Assembly (NCBI RefSeq): GCF_025698545.1
Contig: NC_068576.1
Location: forward strand, 56,146,094 to 56,210,093
Reading direction: 5' to 3'
Length of the DNA stretch: 64,000 nt
Origin: Gossypium raimondii
Lineage: Eukaryota > Streptophyta > Magnoliopsida > Malvales > Malvaceae
Below are positions 37,790 through 50,760 of the stretch, in pieces. The translations under genes were made by a program, and so were the position numbers. How positions within the stretch are numbered: the first letter of the stretch is position 1; each line of letters starts with the position of its first letter. The notes beneath the pieces are model-generated. The model saw nothing but the letters and a program-made list of their open reading frames with translations. It had not been told where the DNA came from and did not search any database.

Positions 37790-38160
37790 TTCATAGAGTT
37801 GAAATGCCTTGTAGGGTACACAATGCATATTGTTGGACTTGAACCCGTGCCTATAGTACACAAGTGGTAGTATTCTCATTCGTTGGCATGATTGTTTGAA
37901 CAGAACTAGACCAAATGGTTGGACTGGGAATTAACTAGAGTATTGGTCCAAAGAAAAATATTATATCGGTTGACTTGAGAATAGATATTGACTGATTGAA
38001 TCGGATTTTTATAAATTTTTTAATGATTTATTTAATCGAACTCGACAGACAAACAAACTGATGGCCTAACCAATTTGACCACTAATCTAATTCTAAAAAC
38101 CTTGTCGATTGGTGTACTATAGGGGATAGATTCGAGTCCAACCATGCTCATCAATCATGA
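37790..38160. repeat. Possible inverted pair of tRNA-related (SINE-like) fragments
   Basis: Around 37820-37870 the minus strand reads TGTACTATAGGCACGGGTTCAAGTCC; around 38111-38145 the plus strand reads a related TGTACTATAGGGGATAG followed by ATTCGAGTCCAACCATG. GGTTCAAGTCC matches the RNA polymerase III B-box exactly. No acceptable A-box or cloverleaf was found, so neither is a tRNA gene. SINE origin is a guess. Confidence 0.35.
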
Positions 38161-39397
38161 TTCACCTTTTTAACCATACGAGAAAACACGCCCCTGCTTT
38201 GTTAATTCACTACTTTAAGCCACCAGTTTAAGCACTCGAACTATTAATAAAGTTAGAAAACAAAAACTCATTTCAAATCAATACCAACTAAATCACCTGC
38301 TAGCTCGAAACAAACCATACTTGGTAAAATTCTCTCAAAACAATCAAGAAATTTGAAGAATAAAATCAATGAATTTAAAACCTGTAAAAAAGAAAAAGAA
38401 ACACAACCTATTTGCGAAAGCAAGTGATGTGGTCAACTTTGGTTTGCAGTGACACTGTTGTCTGTCTTGTGGGGTTTAATCCTCTAGTTTACACAATTGC
38501 TCAAGTCATCTTTTGTGCTACCAAACTTTCATAAAAAAATCACAAATGATCAAACCTCGCAAAACTTCAACATTAACCTACCCCTCTCTCTCTCTGTTTT
38601 CTCTTTTTCTTAATTTCCTTTTCAAGGAAGAAAAATACAAATACATAAAGTCAAAACAATACTTTTCAATAATTAGTTCCTATGAAGACGTGTAGTTTTC
38701 AATTCTCATTCTCTTACCCAACATTTCAGCATCATAGTTCAAAATAATTTTTTAAATGATTGACAGTTAAAAGTTAAATTTTTATGCTGAGTGAATTCTA
38801 TTAGTAGTTATTTAATTATTAATAAATTTATTTTTGATTATTTAATTATGAAAAATTATAAATTAATTCTCCAATTATTCGATTTTTTTGTATTTTATTT
38901 TCCTTATTAAAGAAATGTTTAAAAATATTACATGTTGAGTAATTTAATTCCACTAGGCTACTTGTATTAAGTATATTTTTATAGATATATAAAATAAATC
39001 AATAAGAACCCCATTAATAGACTCTTAAAATATTTATCAAATTTTTATTCTCCGATATGTTTATTAATTTATCTCTTGATTTTAATTACACTAATTTTAA
39101 AATTTTATTGTATTGACTTGACAATATAAATATATGCTCTAATTGCTTGAGTACAACCAGAAAAGGCTAAACAATTACATAAACAAATATTATGTTCACA
39201 TAAAATTTTTAATATTAGAGCCGTCTGCTCAATTAGATTTTGCAATGTGTTCCTAAACCATTCGATTAAACTCCTTTATATTTTTAAAAAAGGTAATCTT
39301 ATTGACATTAAATTATTTTTATTGGTCGTCTTAATTAATTAGGTAGGTTGGTAGATGGCAAGTCACAAAAACAAAAACAAAAAAAGTTAAAATTGTT

Positions 39398-39653
39398 ATA
39401 GTCCTTGTATTTTTAAAAAAATGGAATTTAATCCCTTTATTTTTCAAATTTTAAAATTTAAATCTAACTGTTGGCACTTTTTTTATTAAATTTGTTATTG
39501 TGTCATATAAAAAAACCTACTCATTTTGTAGCTATGTAGTTAAAAAATATATGTTGTAATTAACCTAAATTTGACAAAAACAATATTAACAATTAGACCT
39601 GAATTTTAAAATCTAAAAAGTGGAAGGGCTAAATTCTAAAAATACAAAACTAT
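39398..39653. mobile_element. Foldback element family 5 (256 bp)
   Basis: The left arm ATAGTCCTTGTATTTTTAA faces a right arm whose reverse complement begins ATAGTTTTGTATTTTTAGA. Both continue through TTTAATCCCTT / TTTAGCCCTTCC and a shared AAATTTTAAAATTTAAATC-like block. A related right half appears at about 56110-56260 inside another element. Confidence 0.55.
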
Positions 39654-40159
39654 AGGCATATTTTAACTAACAAAAATTAAGAATTAAATCAATAATTTAA
39701 TTTTGAGACAAATATATTTGACACACCATGCACGCGATGTACCATATATTAAAAGTGTTAAGCAATTTCTAATATTACATGTAGCTAATTATGAATAATT
39801 AAGGATAATTAGGTATAACTAATTAGTAAACAAGGTTATCGTGGACATAGAGATAATGTTAATTAAGCACTGAGAATTAATTGTTTTAGGTAAAGGTTTT
39901 GTGTGGAATTTGTTTCCTATGTTGACATCCATTTTGCTTTTTCCCATTTCCTTTTTAATGGATTAATTTGGTTATTTAGGTTTAGGATTTTATTAAATTT
40001 AATGATTTTACTATGTTTATATTTATACGGTTAAAATGAAATAAATATAAATATATTAATTATCAAATTTTAGTTGTAGTGCAGTGCATGAGCCAAAAGT
40101 CTAGTGAATGTATAGATTTTAAATTTCAGATTAATGTCATTAAAATTATTTTTTAAAAT

Positions 40160-40663
40160 TTAAATTTAACTATAAAAAGATATAAAATGGATATTAAAAT
40201 ATTTGAAATTTTTTATTTAAGTTACTGTATTATTAAAGTTGTTGCGGTATGACATTTTTCTCTATTCGCACCGCCTACATAATCAAAAGCTCTGATTCTT
40301 TTTTTTATACAGTTCAGTTTTTAGAGACAATTTTAAACGTCACAAATCTTTAAACAAAATCCAAACGACTTTATTCTCGATCTCCATAGCTAATTAACAT
40401 ATATCAACTTGAAATTAAGGTATGTTGTTTTACTAGTCAATGGATATTGATCCATCGTACCAATCATCGAATCGTTACATGGAGCTTGCCAGCGGACTTA
40501 AAATTTTTATAACAACCCAACGATTTTAATAAAAACTTCAAAATAGTTTAGTAATTTAAATGAAAACTTTTGGATATTTCAATGAACATTTTGTAACTTT
40601 TTGAAATTGAGTGATCAGAATGTAAATTTATTGATAGTTTAGTGACCATGGGTGTAATTTCCC
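40160..40663. mobile_element. Foldback element family 1, copy D
   Basis: The right arm (TTTTGTAACTTTTTGAAATT to GTGTAATTTCCC) and the interior (TTGAAATTAAGGTATGTTG, CAATGGATATTGATCCATCG) match copies A and C. The left arm is mostly lost, so the left boundary is approximate. Confidence 0.55.
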
Positions 40664-41751
40664 AAATATATTTTAATAAAATAAAAAACTAATTTTTCTA
40701 AAACGCACCTTTATTTATCTCCAATTGTTCACAAAAAATATAAAATAAGAAATTAATTCTACAATCAATATTCTAAAAGATTTTCATGTTGGACTATATC
40801 ATTATTTAAAAAGATATATTAAATATATCTAATGTATTATATAAGTTCACCTACACCATCGAAGACTCAATCAATGGAAGGTTCGTTATTGAGTGGCAAC
40901 TGGCATGGGAAAGAATAAGACAGTAGATCGAGGAGTATCCCCGACCGTAACAGATTTGTTTGTTACGTGCCCAAAAAACCCTTAATACTTTACATTACAT
41001 AAGCTGTACGTACGTATGCATAAAAGTCTACATTACAATATCTATATATACATACACGTCGAATATCAGACATTGACTTTAATTTGACACTAAAAAGGCC
41101 ATCGTCACCGTGACAGACCAGTAGTGATGAAAATGGACTGAAAGTATATAGTTGCAATCAACTAACCATAGGATGTGATAAATCCATATATGGTTATTTA
41201 TCTGCATTAGAGAAGAATTGAATAATGATAGGTAACTGTTGATGAGAGGTTTTTTTTTTGAAACAAAATTAAAAAATTAATACTTACGAATTTATGGTAG
41301 GGATTGTTTTTTCAAAAGTTTGAACTCGAATAGATTCTATAATGAATAACTTTTAGTCATTAAATCAACAAAAGGGTTCTGTTAATTAAAATTAATTATT
41401 AATAAAATTATATTGAAATTAAATTTAATAATTATAATAAATAATGTAAAAGATTATTGGTAAATTTTTAGCAATGTAAAAATAATAATTCTCAATCATT
41501 AATTGCAGGATACACTATACAAAATTGAGAATAATTTGAACAATAATATCATATTTAAACGTGATTTTGCAACATGAATATTCTATGATTGAGAAACAAG
41601 ATTACTATAATGTGGAGAGTTAATTATTGTTTAATTATTATTTTAGAGTAGATGTTGAAGTTTTTATTAGATATTCGTTTGATACGGATTTAAATTATGT
41701 GACCACATCCCCTATCTTTCATATTATATGTATATAAAAAAAGTAAGAATA

Positions 41752-41844
41752 GATTGAGTCTTAGTTTGATTGGCATCAAAATTGTTGCCGGTGCAGGAGG
41801 ACGTGGGTTCAAGTGTGCGTAAAGTACATTATCCTCCTATTTAA
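41752..41844 (+). repeat. SINE-like repeat, copy 1
   Basis: The sequence TTAGTTTGATTGGCATC is followed about 35 bases later by GGAGGACGTGGGTTCAAGTG and then ATTATCCTCCTATTT. The first word resembles an RNA polymerase III A-box and GGGTTCAAGTG a B-box. The same ordered words recur at 57785 (inverted) and 58155. Confidence 0.5.
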
Positions 41845-42664
41845 CAATGCTTTTATCTCAAAAATATTTTTTAACCCAAAAATGCTTATTAAAAACAATG
41901 CTAAACTGATCATAATTCTCTGATCGCTAATAGTAGTGACATTATAACATGTGACAACTCACAACTTATATAAATATCCGATAAATATAACAATAACATG
42001 ATACAAAATTGAGAATTGTTTTGTATACAACTTAATTAGACACTAAAACCACACAACATAACATGAATGAAAATGTAAAAACATTTTTCTAATCAAGTAC
42101 TTAAAGTATCAACATCTTATCAATTAAGCTTTTTCGTCAGTTTCATTATTAGCGTAACCATTAAATGGAAATTCAAATATTGCATGGATTATATCTAGAA
42201 CACGTGGAACAAATTACTATTTATGTATTTACCGTATGAATTTCATGGACATGACGTGTTTAAAAATATTAGTACAAAATTTTAACAACACTACTTATTG
42301 GTAAATACACTTGTATTAATAATTTGATCTCTATATTTTAAAAATGCTACACGCCGAGTGTGAACTGGAATTTAATGCATAAACAAGTAGCTAGTTGATG
42401 GAAGAAGTACAATATTTTTAAGGACTCAAATAAAATGTTCTGAAGTTTACAAATCAATTTAAAAATCCGAGCAACGATTTGGGCTTTTTGTGCAATTAAC
42501 CCTCTTGAAACTTTGGGTTATTGTACTAAAATGGAACAAGCCCATCAGGCTCAAGTTTTGCCCAATGAAAAAGGAAACATTAACGCAATCCAGGTTATTG
42601 TCATCAAAGGCCCATTAGTCTTTGTTTAATGCAAATTTATTGTCGATTTAGCTGAGAGGAAAGC

Positions 42665-42672
42665 GCGCCAAA
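42665..42672. promoter_or_regulatory. E2F-type site upstream of MSH3
   Basis: GCGCCAAA, the exact complement of TTTGGCGC, lies 102 bases before the MSH3 start codon in a short GC-richer patch. It is the same octamer in the same orientation as the one before SHOC1. E2F control would fit a replication-coupled repair gene. Confidence 0.55.
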
Positions 42673-42773
42673 TGAAGAAAACCCTCCGTTTCAATGGCTC
42701 CATTCGTTCGAAAATCATCATCTCTCTGAAAGTCCATTGATTTTAGTTTATCAGTTTATTGATTTGCCCAAAC

Positions 42774-45700
42774 ATGGGCAAGCAAAAGCAGCAAGTGATT
42801 TCTCGTTTCTTTGCTTCCAAACCCAAAATTCCGGCCGCCTCAACTCCTCCACCGTCAAACCCTTCGTCGCATTCTTCTCCTCCGCCGAAGCCGGTGATTT
42901 CCTCTCCTAATGTTAAAACGACGGTCTCGTTTTCTCCTTCAAAACGGAAACTTCTGTCTTCCCACCTCGCTTCCACTCCTAAAAGACTCAAACCCACGCT
43001 TTCTCCTCACACCCAGAACCCAGTTCCTCCTCAGTCTAATCCTTCACTCCACCAGAAGTTCCTCCAGAAACTTCTCGAACCCCCTTCACCGCCTCTTCTG
43101 GAATCTTCTATCGAACCTTCCGAATCCGATCACAAGAAGTACACTCCATTGGAACAGCAAGTTGTGGATTTAAAAAATAAGTACCGGGATGTTCTTCTCA
43201 TGGTGGAAGTTGGTTATAGGTTTCGGTTCTTTGGGAAAGATGCGGAAATAGCAGCTAAAGTGTTGGGGATTTACGCCCATGTTGATCGCAACTTCTTGAC
43301 AGCAAGCGTGCCAACTTTTCGACTGAATGTCTACGTGAGGAGGCTGGTTAGTGCCGGGTACAAGGTTGGGGTGGTGAAACAGACAGAAACAGCTGCTATT
43401 AAGGCTCATGGTTCCAACCGGGTTGGTCCGTTTGGCAGAGGTTTGTCGGCGTTGTACACGAAAGCTACGCTGGAGGCGGCGGAGGATGTGGGAGGGAAAG
43501 AGGAAGGGTGTGGTGCAGAGAGTAATTATTTGGTTAGTGTTGTGGAGAAAGTTTTGGATGTTTCCGGGTCGGTTTCAAATTTTGGTGGGGCTAATGTGAG
43601 GATTGGTATTGTTGGAGTAGAGATTTCAACCGGGGATGTTGTTTACGGTGAGTTCGATGATGGGGTTATGAGGAGTGGGCTTGAAGCTGTGGTTTTGAGC
43701 TTGGCTCCGGCCGAGTTATTGCTCGGACAACCACTTTCGAAACAAACAGAGAAGGTATTTCATTTATTACTGTTATAGTTTGTGATGTGGCATATTTACT
43801 TGTTTAAAAACGAAAAATATCTGATAAATCATGTGAGGAAATTTTTTTACGGGGATAATTGGAAGTGTTGGCAATGACTTTGTTCCTATAGACCTTTGTA
43901 GTTAATAGCTGTTTCTAAGAGACAATGCAGCATGAAAGGGGAAGTTTTGACGAATTACTGGTATTGTTGGGGGAGTAAGAGTTAAAAAGCTGTTGAAACC
44001 TACCAAATATGTAGATAGATAAACATGGTCTCACATTCCTTGACCTTGTAGAAATTTGAATAAGAAACCAAATCAACAAGCCTCGATCCCAGTATATTTG
44101 GGGGCTTGTAGAATTTGAGTATTAACTAACATTTTGGTCAATGTATCTGGCTTGTTCAACCATGAAAAACAAAAAGGGTATCGTGTAGAGAAATTCCATA
44201 AATGTACTGTTTCGCTATTAAGTGGCTCTGTCTTCCAAAAATTTTCTGATTATATAAATATATGTATCAGTTGTTAATGGCATATGCTGGACCTGCCTCG
44301 AATGTTCGTCTGGAGCATGCCTCTTGTGATTGTTTCAAGGATGGTGGTGCACTTGAGGATGTGATGTCCCTTTATGAGAAGATGGTTGAAGATAATTTAG
44401 CAGACAATGTGAATCAGTTAGCAGAGGCTACAGAACAAAGAAATTCAATTCAGGTGTGAACTTGGTTGCAACATTTTTGCTCGCCGAAAAACATTGAATT
44501 TGAACTATGGTTTGTTGTGGGGTTTGTTTTACTCTTAGTAATCAACTAATCTCTTTGGTTTGGTAATTTGTATGACCAAATATACATATTTTAGCTGTAA
44601 AGTTTAAATATGTTTTGTCATTTCTTTAAATAGAAAATTTTGCTTCTGGCCCCCTTTTTCCATGTAATAATACTAAGTTGATTTCTTATTTTCATTAAGC
44701 CATTGTTTGTTATTGATCTTGCTTTAATGTATTAATTAATTTTCTTGACTTTGTTGATCTTCAGGGAGTCCTGAACATGCCAGATTTGGCTTTACAAGCG
44801 CTGGCCTTAACTATTCGTCATCTCAAGCAATTTGGATTTGAAAGAATTTTGTGCTGTGGAGCTTCATTTCGCTCCTTATCAAGCAGGGTGGAGATGAACC
44901 TTTCAGCAAATACACTTCAACAATTAGAGGTAATAGTTTCATCATTTTTTGTATACGTCTAGTTCTGAAAATTTGTCAGAATAGCTGTTCCCTTTACTGC
45001 CTAGTTAATCTTAGTCAAGTTGCCATTTAGCTCTCCCACCACAAATTGGCATCGGGAATTTGTGATCAGCTAATGGCTGTCATGGTGGTGATTTCTGGTC
45101 ATTGTGATATTCAACTAGTGTACTGTATCAATGGATCTTCTCTACTTTGCAATTAGTTCCAAACAAGCTTAGACTCCTGAAGCCAATCTTTTAACTAAAG
45201 ACTGGTGACATGGTAAAATCCTGAATTTTATAATCTTTTTATATCAATGGTAACCAGTTGGAACTCTAGTTGTTTTTTTGTTAATAAAAAGAAAACTTAT
45301 TGTGTCAGGAATGGTTCCTTCGAAACTATTTTCTTTGGATATTAACTCTCTGCTCTCTCTATTAAAACCTTGTTTCTGAATAGATGCTTTTGCTATCACC
45401 AGATTCTGAGGAATAATTCAGATGGTTCTGAAACTGGCTCGTTGCTAGGAGTCATGAATCATACTCTCACTACTTATGGATCGAGGCTTTTAAGACACTG
45501 GGTATTTGAGATAAAACTTGGTCTGGCTTCTGGTGGTTTCTATATTTGTCCTAATGTATGATTTCACCTTAAGAGTTTTATTTCATTAAACAGGTTACTC
45601 ACCCATTATGTGATAGAAACATGATAACTGCTCGACTGGATGCTGTGTCTGAAATTGCTTTGTCAATGGGGTCTTATAAAGGCTCTCAGAGTATTGTTGA

Positions 45701-48700
45701 GATTGAGGGGGGAGATTCTGATGCAACCATTATGCAGCCAGAACTGTCCTGTTTGCTTTCCTCAGTTTTAACTTTTTTAGGAAGATCACCTGATATTCAA
45801 CGTGGAATAACAAGAATCTTCCATCGGACTGCCACCCCATCAGAGGTATTGTCATCCCCTTTATCTTGTTATTGTGCATGCTAGGGGAAGCAACAATTAC
45901 TCAATTAGCTAGGTTCTTAAGGTTCTTCCCCCCTTTTTTTTTTGGTTGAAGCTCTTTCTATTTCATTTGAATTTAAATGTTCCGCTGTTACAATATGGTG
46001 TTTTGGCACTATAATTTCTTAAGTCTATCGATTGGCGCTTCATTCAGATTTGTACTGATGAAGGAATGAAAAGTTAAATTTTAATTTGCAACTGCTAGGT
46101 GATATTCTGTTTTTTTGTTCTTGGTTCTTCTCCTGCATTTAAGCCGTTTAAACATTGCTATGTTTTTCATTGTTGGAAAATAGCTATAGTGGTGGGTGCT
46201 ATTGTGTAAATCCCTCTGCTTGGTTCTATTGATAAATTCCTAAGGATTCAGTTGTATAGTTCACTGCAGTTATTCAAGCTATTCTGTCTGCCGGAAAGCA
46301 ACTTAAGCGGCTTCATATTAATGAAGAATATGAGGACTATGGCTGCAATAAAATTGGAGTTGCAATTGTGCAGTCTGCTCTGTTGAGAAGGTTGATTTTG
46401 ACTGCTTCATCATCTAAAGTACTTGGCAATGCTGTGAAACTACTGTCTACCCTAAACAAAGAAGCAGCTGATAAAGGGGATTTTACAGACTTAATCATTA
46501 TATCTAAAGACCAATTTCCAGAGGTTTGTATTTTGGATGAAGTGAAGATCTGTTTAACTTTAATCTTGTTCTTATTGTTGCATTTGATCTTGTGATCTTT
46601 TCAAATCCTGTTGGGTTGACTTTTTACTTATTGCAGGTTGCTAGAGCTCGGAAAGCACTTCAGTTGGCAAAGGAGAAACTGGATAATTTGATTGGCTTGT
46701 ATAGAAAGCAATTTAGGAATCACAAATTGGAATTTACATGTGTTTCAGGAACTACACATTTGGTAGAGGTAGGCTTATTTGTATATTCTGGAATATCCTA
46801 ATAATAATGTTCTCCGGACAGCTATTATATTATCGCGTACAGTTTTGTTTTTCTTGCACCTCGAGTTGGTTTTTGTGGCCCTGAACCACTTCAATTTCTA
46901 TGCAGCTGTCTATAGATGCCAAGGTACCTTCAAACTGGGTTAAGGTAAGCAGTACCAAAAAAACAGTAAGGTATCATCCACCTGAAGTATTGACAGCACT
47001 AGACCAGTTAAGACTGGCAAATGAAGAGCTCACCATTATTTGTCGAGCTGCGTGGGGCAGCTTTCTTATGGAGTTTGGAGAATATTATATGGACTTTCAA
47101 GCTGCTGTTCAAGCTCTTGCCACTCTGGACTGTTTGCACTCTCTTGCCATTCTTTCAAAAAATAAGGTACCTACTTGGTGAACCTTAATACTTTAATCTT
47201 GATCTGGCTAAGTTGATATTTTTTATATTTTCAATTGTTTATTGCAGAATTATGTCCGTCCTATCTTTATGGAGGACAATAGACCTGTTCAAATACAAAT
47301 CCACGCTGGCCGCCACCCTGTAAGTTGAAGCTTATGTTTGAAACATATGATATCTAACTATACTTATTTATAACTGAACCTATTTGGAAGGTTTTGAAGA
47401 TTTTTTAACCAAATGCTAACATATATTAATAAATTTGATATGTCAAGTGCTTATTGCCACTAACACAGAGAGCTTCTCTCAACATGCTTGATATCCGTAC
47501 TTCATAGGCATCCCTAAAATTCATGTTATGAAAAATAAGCTTAAATAATAATGAATTGTTTTCTATTATTTGTCTGTTTGAAACTCTCTCTAATAAGTTA
47601 ACCCAGGATGCTTGGTTGGCCTAATTCTTATATGTAAATAAGAGTACATCTCATAAGATATTCCTTTTCTTAATGCCATATCCTTCTTATTCTATTCTTT
47701 TGCCGCCGGTAAATTAATCTCCATGATTGATGTTGATGATGTTTATCCAAATACTCAAACTAAGTTCTTTATATAAATTATAGCCGATATTTTGCCATGG
47801 GGTGTTTGCTTACTGAGTGCTGTGTTTGATCAGGTACTGGAGACAATCTTACAAGACAATTTTGTTCCAAATGACACAATATTGCATGCAGACCGAGAAT
47901 ATTGTCAGATTGTTACCGGTCCTAATATGGGGGGGAAAAGTTGTTACATTCGCCAGGTTGCTCTAATCGCTATGATGGCTCAGGTAGAATGTGAGCTCAC
48001 TATTACTTCTCTCTGTCTCCCTCCCCTCCCCTGCCCTCCTTTCTTGTCTTCAGTTTCATTTGGCCCTTCAGTTAAATTTTTTTTATCACAACATGTTTGA
48101 CTCTTTTATGGTTTCATACAAAATATTGCTCAGTATACTTCTCTCATTTTCCCTTAGTTCTTTTGGTAACCATTAAGTTCGTTTATGTGCCTCTGCCAAA
48201 GATAGTTCATGTGCACTTGTCCCAAAAGCTATATATATATGGTATTTACTTATTGGAAGGCATGATTATAATATGTGATAGTGTTAAGTTGGATGTTGTT
48301 CCCTATTCTCTTCCTTTGCGAACTCTTCTACATGATTTCACATTATGCTATGAGATGAGTGAATTCATCAAGTTCTCTCTAATCACCGTTTTTTGTTAAG
48401 TAAATAATACCTCTGATGTTGAATTACTCTCATTTCATTGTGTTTCTTGAAGTAACCCTTACCGTTTTGAAACATGCCTTCTGATCCTTTTAGGTTGGTT
48501 CCTTTGTACCAGCAGAATCAGCCACTCTGCCTGTCTTAGATGCTATCTACTCAAGGATGGGTGCTTCCGACAGTATCCAACAAGGGAGAAGTACCTTTCT
48601 AGAAGAACTAAGTGAGGCTTCTCAAATACTCCACAGTTGCACTGCAAACTCACTGGTCATCATCGATGAGCTTGGAAGAGGAACTAGTACACATGATGGT

Positions 48701-49481
48701 GTAGCTATTGCTTATGCCACATTGCATTATCTACTGGAGCAGAAAAAATGCATGGTCCTTTTTGTGACCCATTACCCTAAAATTGCTGATATTAAAGCCG
48801 AATTTCCTGGGTCTGTGGAGGCATACCATGTCTCGTATCTGACCTCAAATAATGATGAGGGCACTATCGATTCAAAATCTGATCATGAAATAACCTACCT
48901 GTATAAGCTTGTCCCTGGTGTTTCTGCAAGGAGTTTTGGTTTCAAGGTTGCTCTGCTCGCGCAGGTAACTCTCCCTCCCTCCCTCTCGGTTAAAGATCAT
49001 TTCAGAACACGGTCTCCAAAATGGAACAAGACTGGCCCGATTCTTACATGTTCATGGATGATGTTTATTGTTCCCACTTAATTTCTGTGAAAATGGATGA
49101 ACTTTTTATTCAAACATATGCTTCTCATGTTAATTGTTTGAATGCTTTACCATGCAGCTGCCTTCATCGTGTATCAATAAAGCAATGATAATGGCTACAA
49201 GACTGGAAACGATTGAAAGCAGCAGAGCGAGGAAAAAATCAGGAGAAAAGCAGTTGCAGGAAACACCATCTAGTGATCAAGAACTAGAAACACAAGCAAT
49301 TGTATTAAAATCTACTGCTAGCTTCCGTGGTGAAAGGACAGAGGATTCAGAAGAATTTGTTAGCGCTGTCAGGGACTTGCTTTCGAAATTGAAGTCTGCA
49401 ACAACGGATGATGACTGTGCAAAAAGCTTGGAGCTATTTAAAGAAGCTCAAGGCATTGCAAATGAATTAATAAACAGGTAA
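42774..49481 (+). CDS. MSH3: DNA mismatch repair protein MSH3
   Basis: Twelve exons, all phase 0 (42774-43754, 44271-44453, 44765-44929, 45403-45501, 45594-45845, 46260-46523, 46637-46768, 46906-47166, 47248-47319, 47834-47983, 48494-48964, 49158-49481), give about 1,117 residues, close to Arabidopsis MSH3. With MSH2 it forms MutSbeta, which recognises insertion/deletion loops in nuclear DNA. The N terminus has a PCNA-binding PIP box (QQVISRFF, residues 6-14) and a disordered Pro/Ser-rich tail. A MutS I mismatch-binding domain follows from about residue 122 ([19 protein letters not shown]), then the core lever segments (RNNSDG...[15 protein letters not shown]). The ATPase has Walker A GPNMGGKS at about 832-839, STFLEEL, Walker [13 protein letters not shown] at about 907-918, and the VTHYP switch. 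All key ATPase residues are present, so the gene looks functional. The start codon was chosen at 42774 because the PIP box follows it directly. Confidence 0.96.
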
Positions 49482-49598
49482 ATATTAATTTGATGACAAC
49501 TTTTTATATTTTTAATTATAATCTCTTACTTTTATAAGGATATATAATATATATTTGATTGAACTTTGTTAAATTAATATATTATAAAACGTCGAGTC

Positions 49599-49690
49599 GG
49601 GGTGGGGCGGGATTGGGTAAGCTATTTTGGAGTCAAGGATGAAAATATTATATAAAGTTCGGGGCAGGGCGGGTGGGGTTGGGGCCGGGG
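49599..49690 (+). other. Two G-quadruplex motifs just downstream of MSH3
   Basis: The plus strand has GGGGTGGGGCGGGATTGGG at 49599-49617, and at 49661-49690 six further runs of three or four G separated by one or two bases. Both satisfy the usual G3+N1-7 rule. They lie 118-209 bases after the MSH3 stop codon, probably in its 3' untranslated region, in strongly AT-rich surroundings. Confidence 0.75.
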
Positions 49691-50214
49691 TGGATTGTTC
49701 ATTCATTTTTTATCTCATTTTGCCCATCACATGCCTCATTTATTTGACTCAATACATTCAAATAATTTTGGTGGTCCAGATAAGAGGCAGTTAGTTCCTC
49801 AAGGTGAGACAATGGATATGGTATGAAGGAGAAAAGCAAGATGAGATTTGTGAGACGATTTTGTGAATAGAATAGACTACTATTGTATATGAGCAAGTTT
49901 TGTAATTTTTATAACCAGCCATAGTTTCATGTTGATTTTCTGGTGAAAAATGAGGTTGGCATTTCATATATAAAATTATGTTATATATTATATTTTTCAT
50001 ACTTATATCCTAATATCTTGAACTTGAAAGTAAGCACATAAAGGCAACAAATCCCCTTACACAATACCTGTAGTTTCAAACGAGAGACCTACAAACAGTT
50101 GTACCATTACCAAACGAAGCAGTCAATAACTCTCAATTAAGGGACCGAAAACGTGTCCCGTTACTTTTCTTTTCATCTAATTACCAATTAATTTAACCCT
50201 GAAAACTGAGTGTT

Positions 50215-50760
50215 TTTTCTCCCTCTCCTTTGTAACCCTAGCTGCCGCTACCACTCCGGCATCGTCTCCCACTTGGGCACCTCCAAATGACAACCTAAAG
50301 CCTCCTCTTTGCCTTTGTCTGTTTGGATTCCCCGGAAATCTAGTCCAAATGCTCAAATTGAATCTTAAAATTCAGTTGCTCATCCGATCCCAAATCTCCA
50401 TAGTCGGATTGATTTTGGTTTGCCTCTCCTCCTCATTTGCCTCTTAACCGTTGGGATTGGCCACCGAACCACCGAAACTCCTCCTTTTCAAGGTTTTTGA
50501 TTTTGCGTTCTATTGATCTCTAAGTCAGACATGTTGGACCGACTTTTATTTGCCCGGTTGATTGTTGACTGGCGATGGCCAGAGTAGCGTGAAGATTGGG
50601 TCAAAAGAAGTTTAAAAGTTTCAAGTTTTTTTTTGGTTTGGTTTTGGAAGATCTGAACCAGGAGAAGCGAAGGGGAGAAGGATAGCAACCTTTCGGTGGC
50701 CTCCGATCACCGTAAAAGGTGGCGGCGGCGGTGCCAGAGACAGGAGGGGACAGCTCTTAA
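50215..50760. other. GC-richer island of unknown origin
   Basis: This 550-base block has much higher GC than its flanks. It includes TGTAACCCTAGCTGCCGC near the left and GGTGGCGGCGGCGGTGCC near the right, wording typical of plant 5' untranslated regions or gene edges. Neither strand has a long frame. It could be a captured gene fragment or part of a retroelement. Confidence 0.35.

Larger units (their letters stand above)
29773..42660. other. About 12.9 kb gene-free, repeat-filled region
   Basis: No reading frame here resembles a protein family on either strand. It is a patchwork of foldback elements (30085, 30870, 31410, 32272, 34473, 36645, 39398, 40160), possible SINEs (37790, 38103, 41752), an 11-12 base G run near 36596-36606, and AT-rich filler. 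A patch at 33660-33960 with repeated GAGCTCG-like words looks like a decayed transposon fragment. The proximal promoter of the MYB gene is at the left edge and that of MSH3 at the right. Confidence 0.65.

Noticed and set aside
37820-37880. Possible tRNA gene on the minus strand
   Set aside because: There is a good B-box word, but I could find no matching acceptor stem, A-box or anticodon arm at the right spacing.
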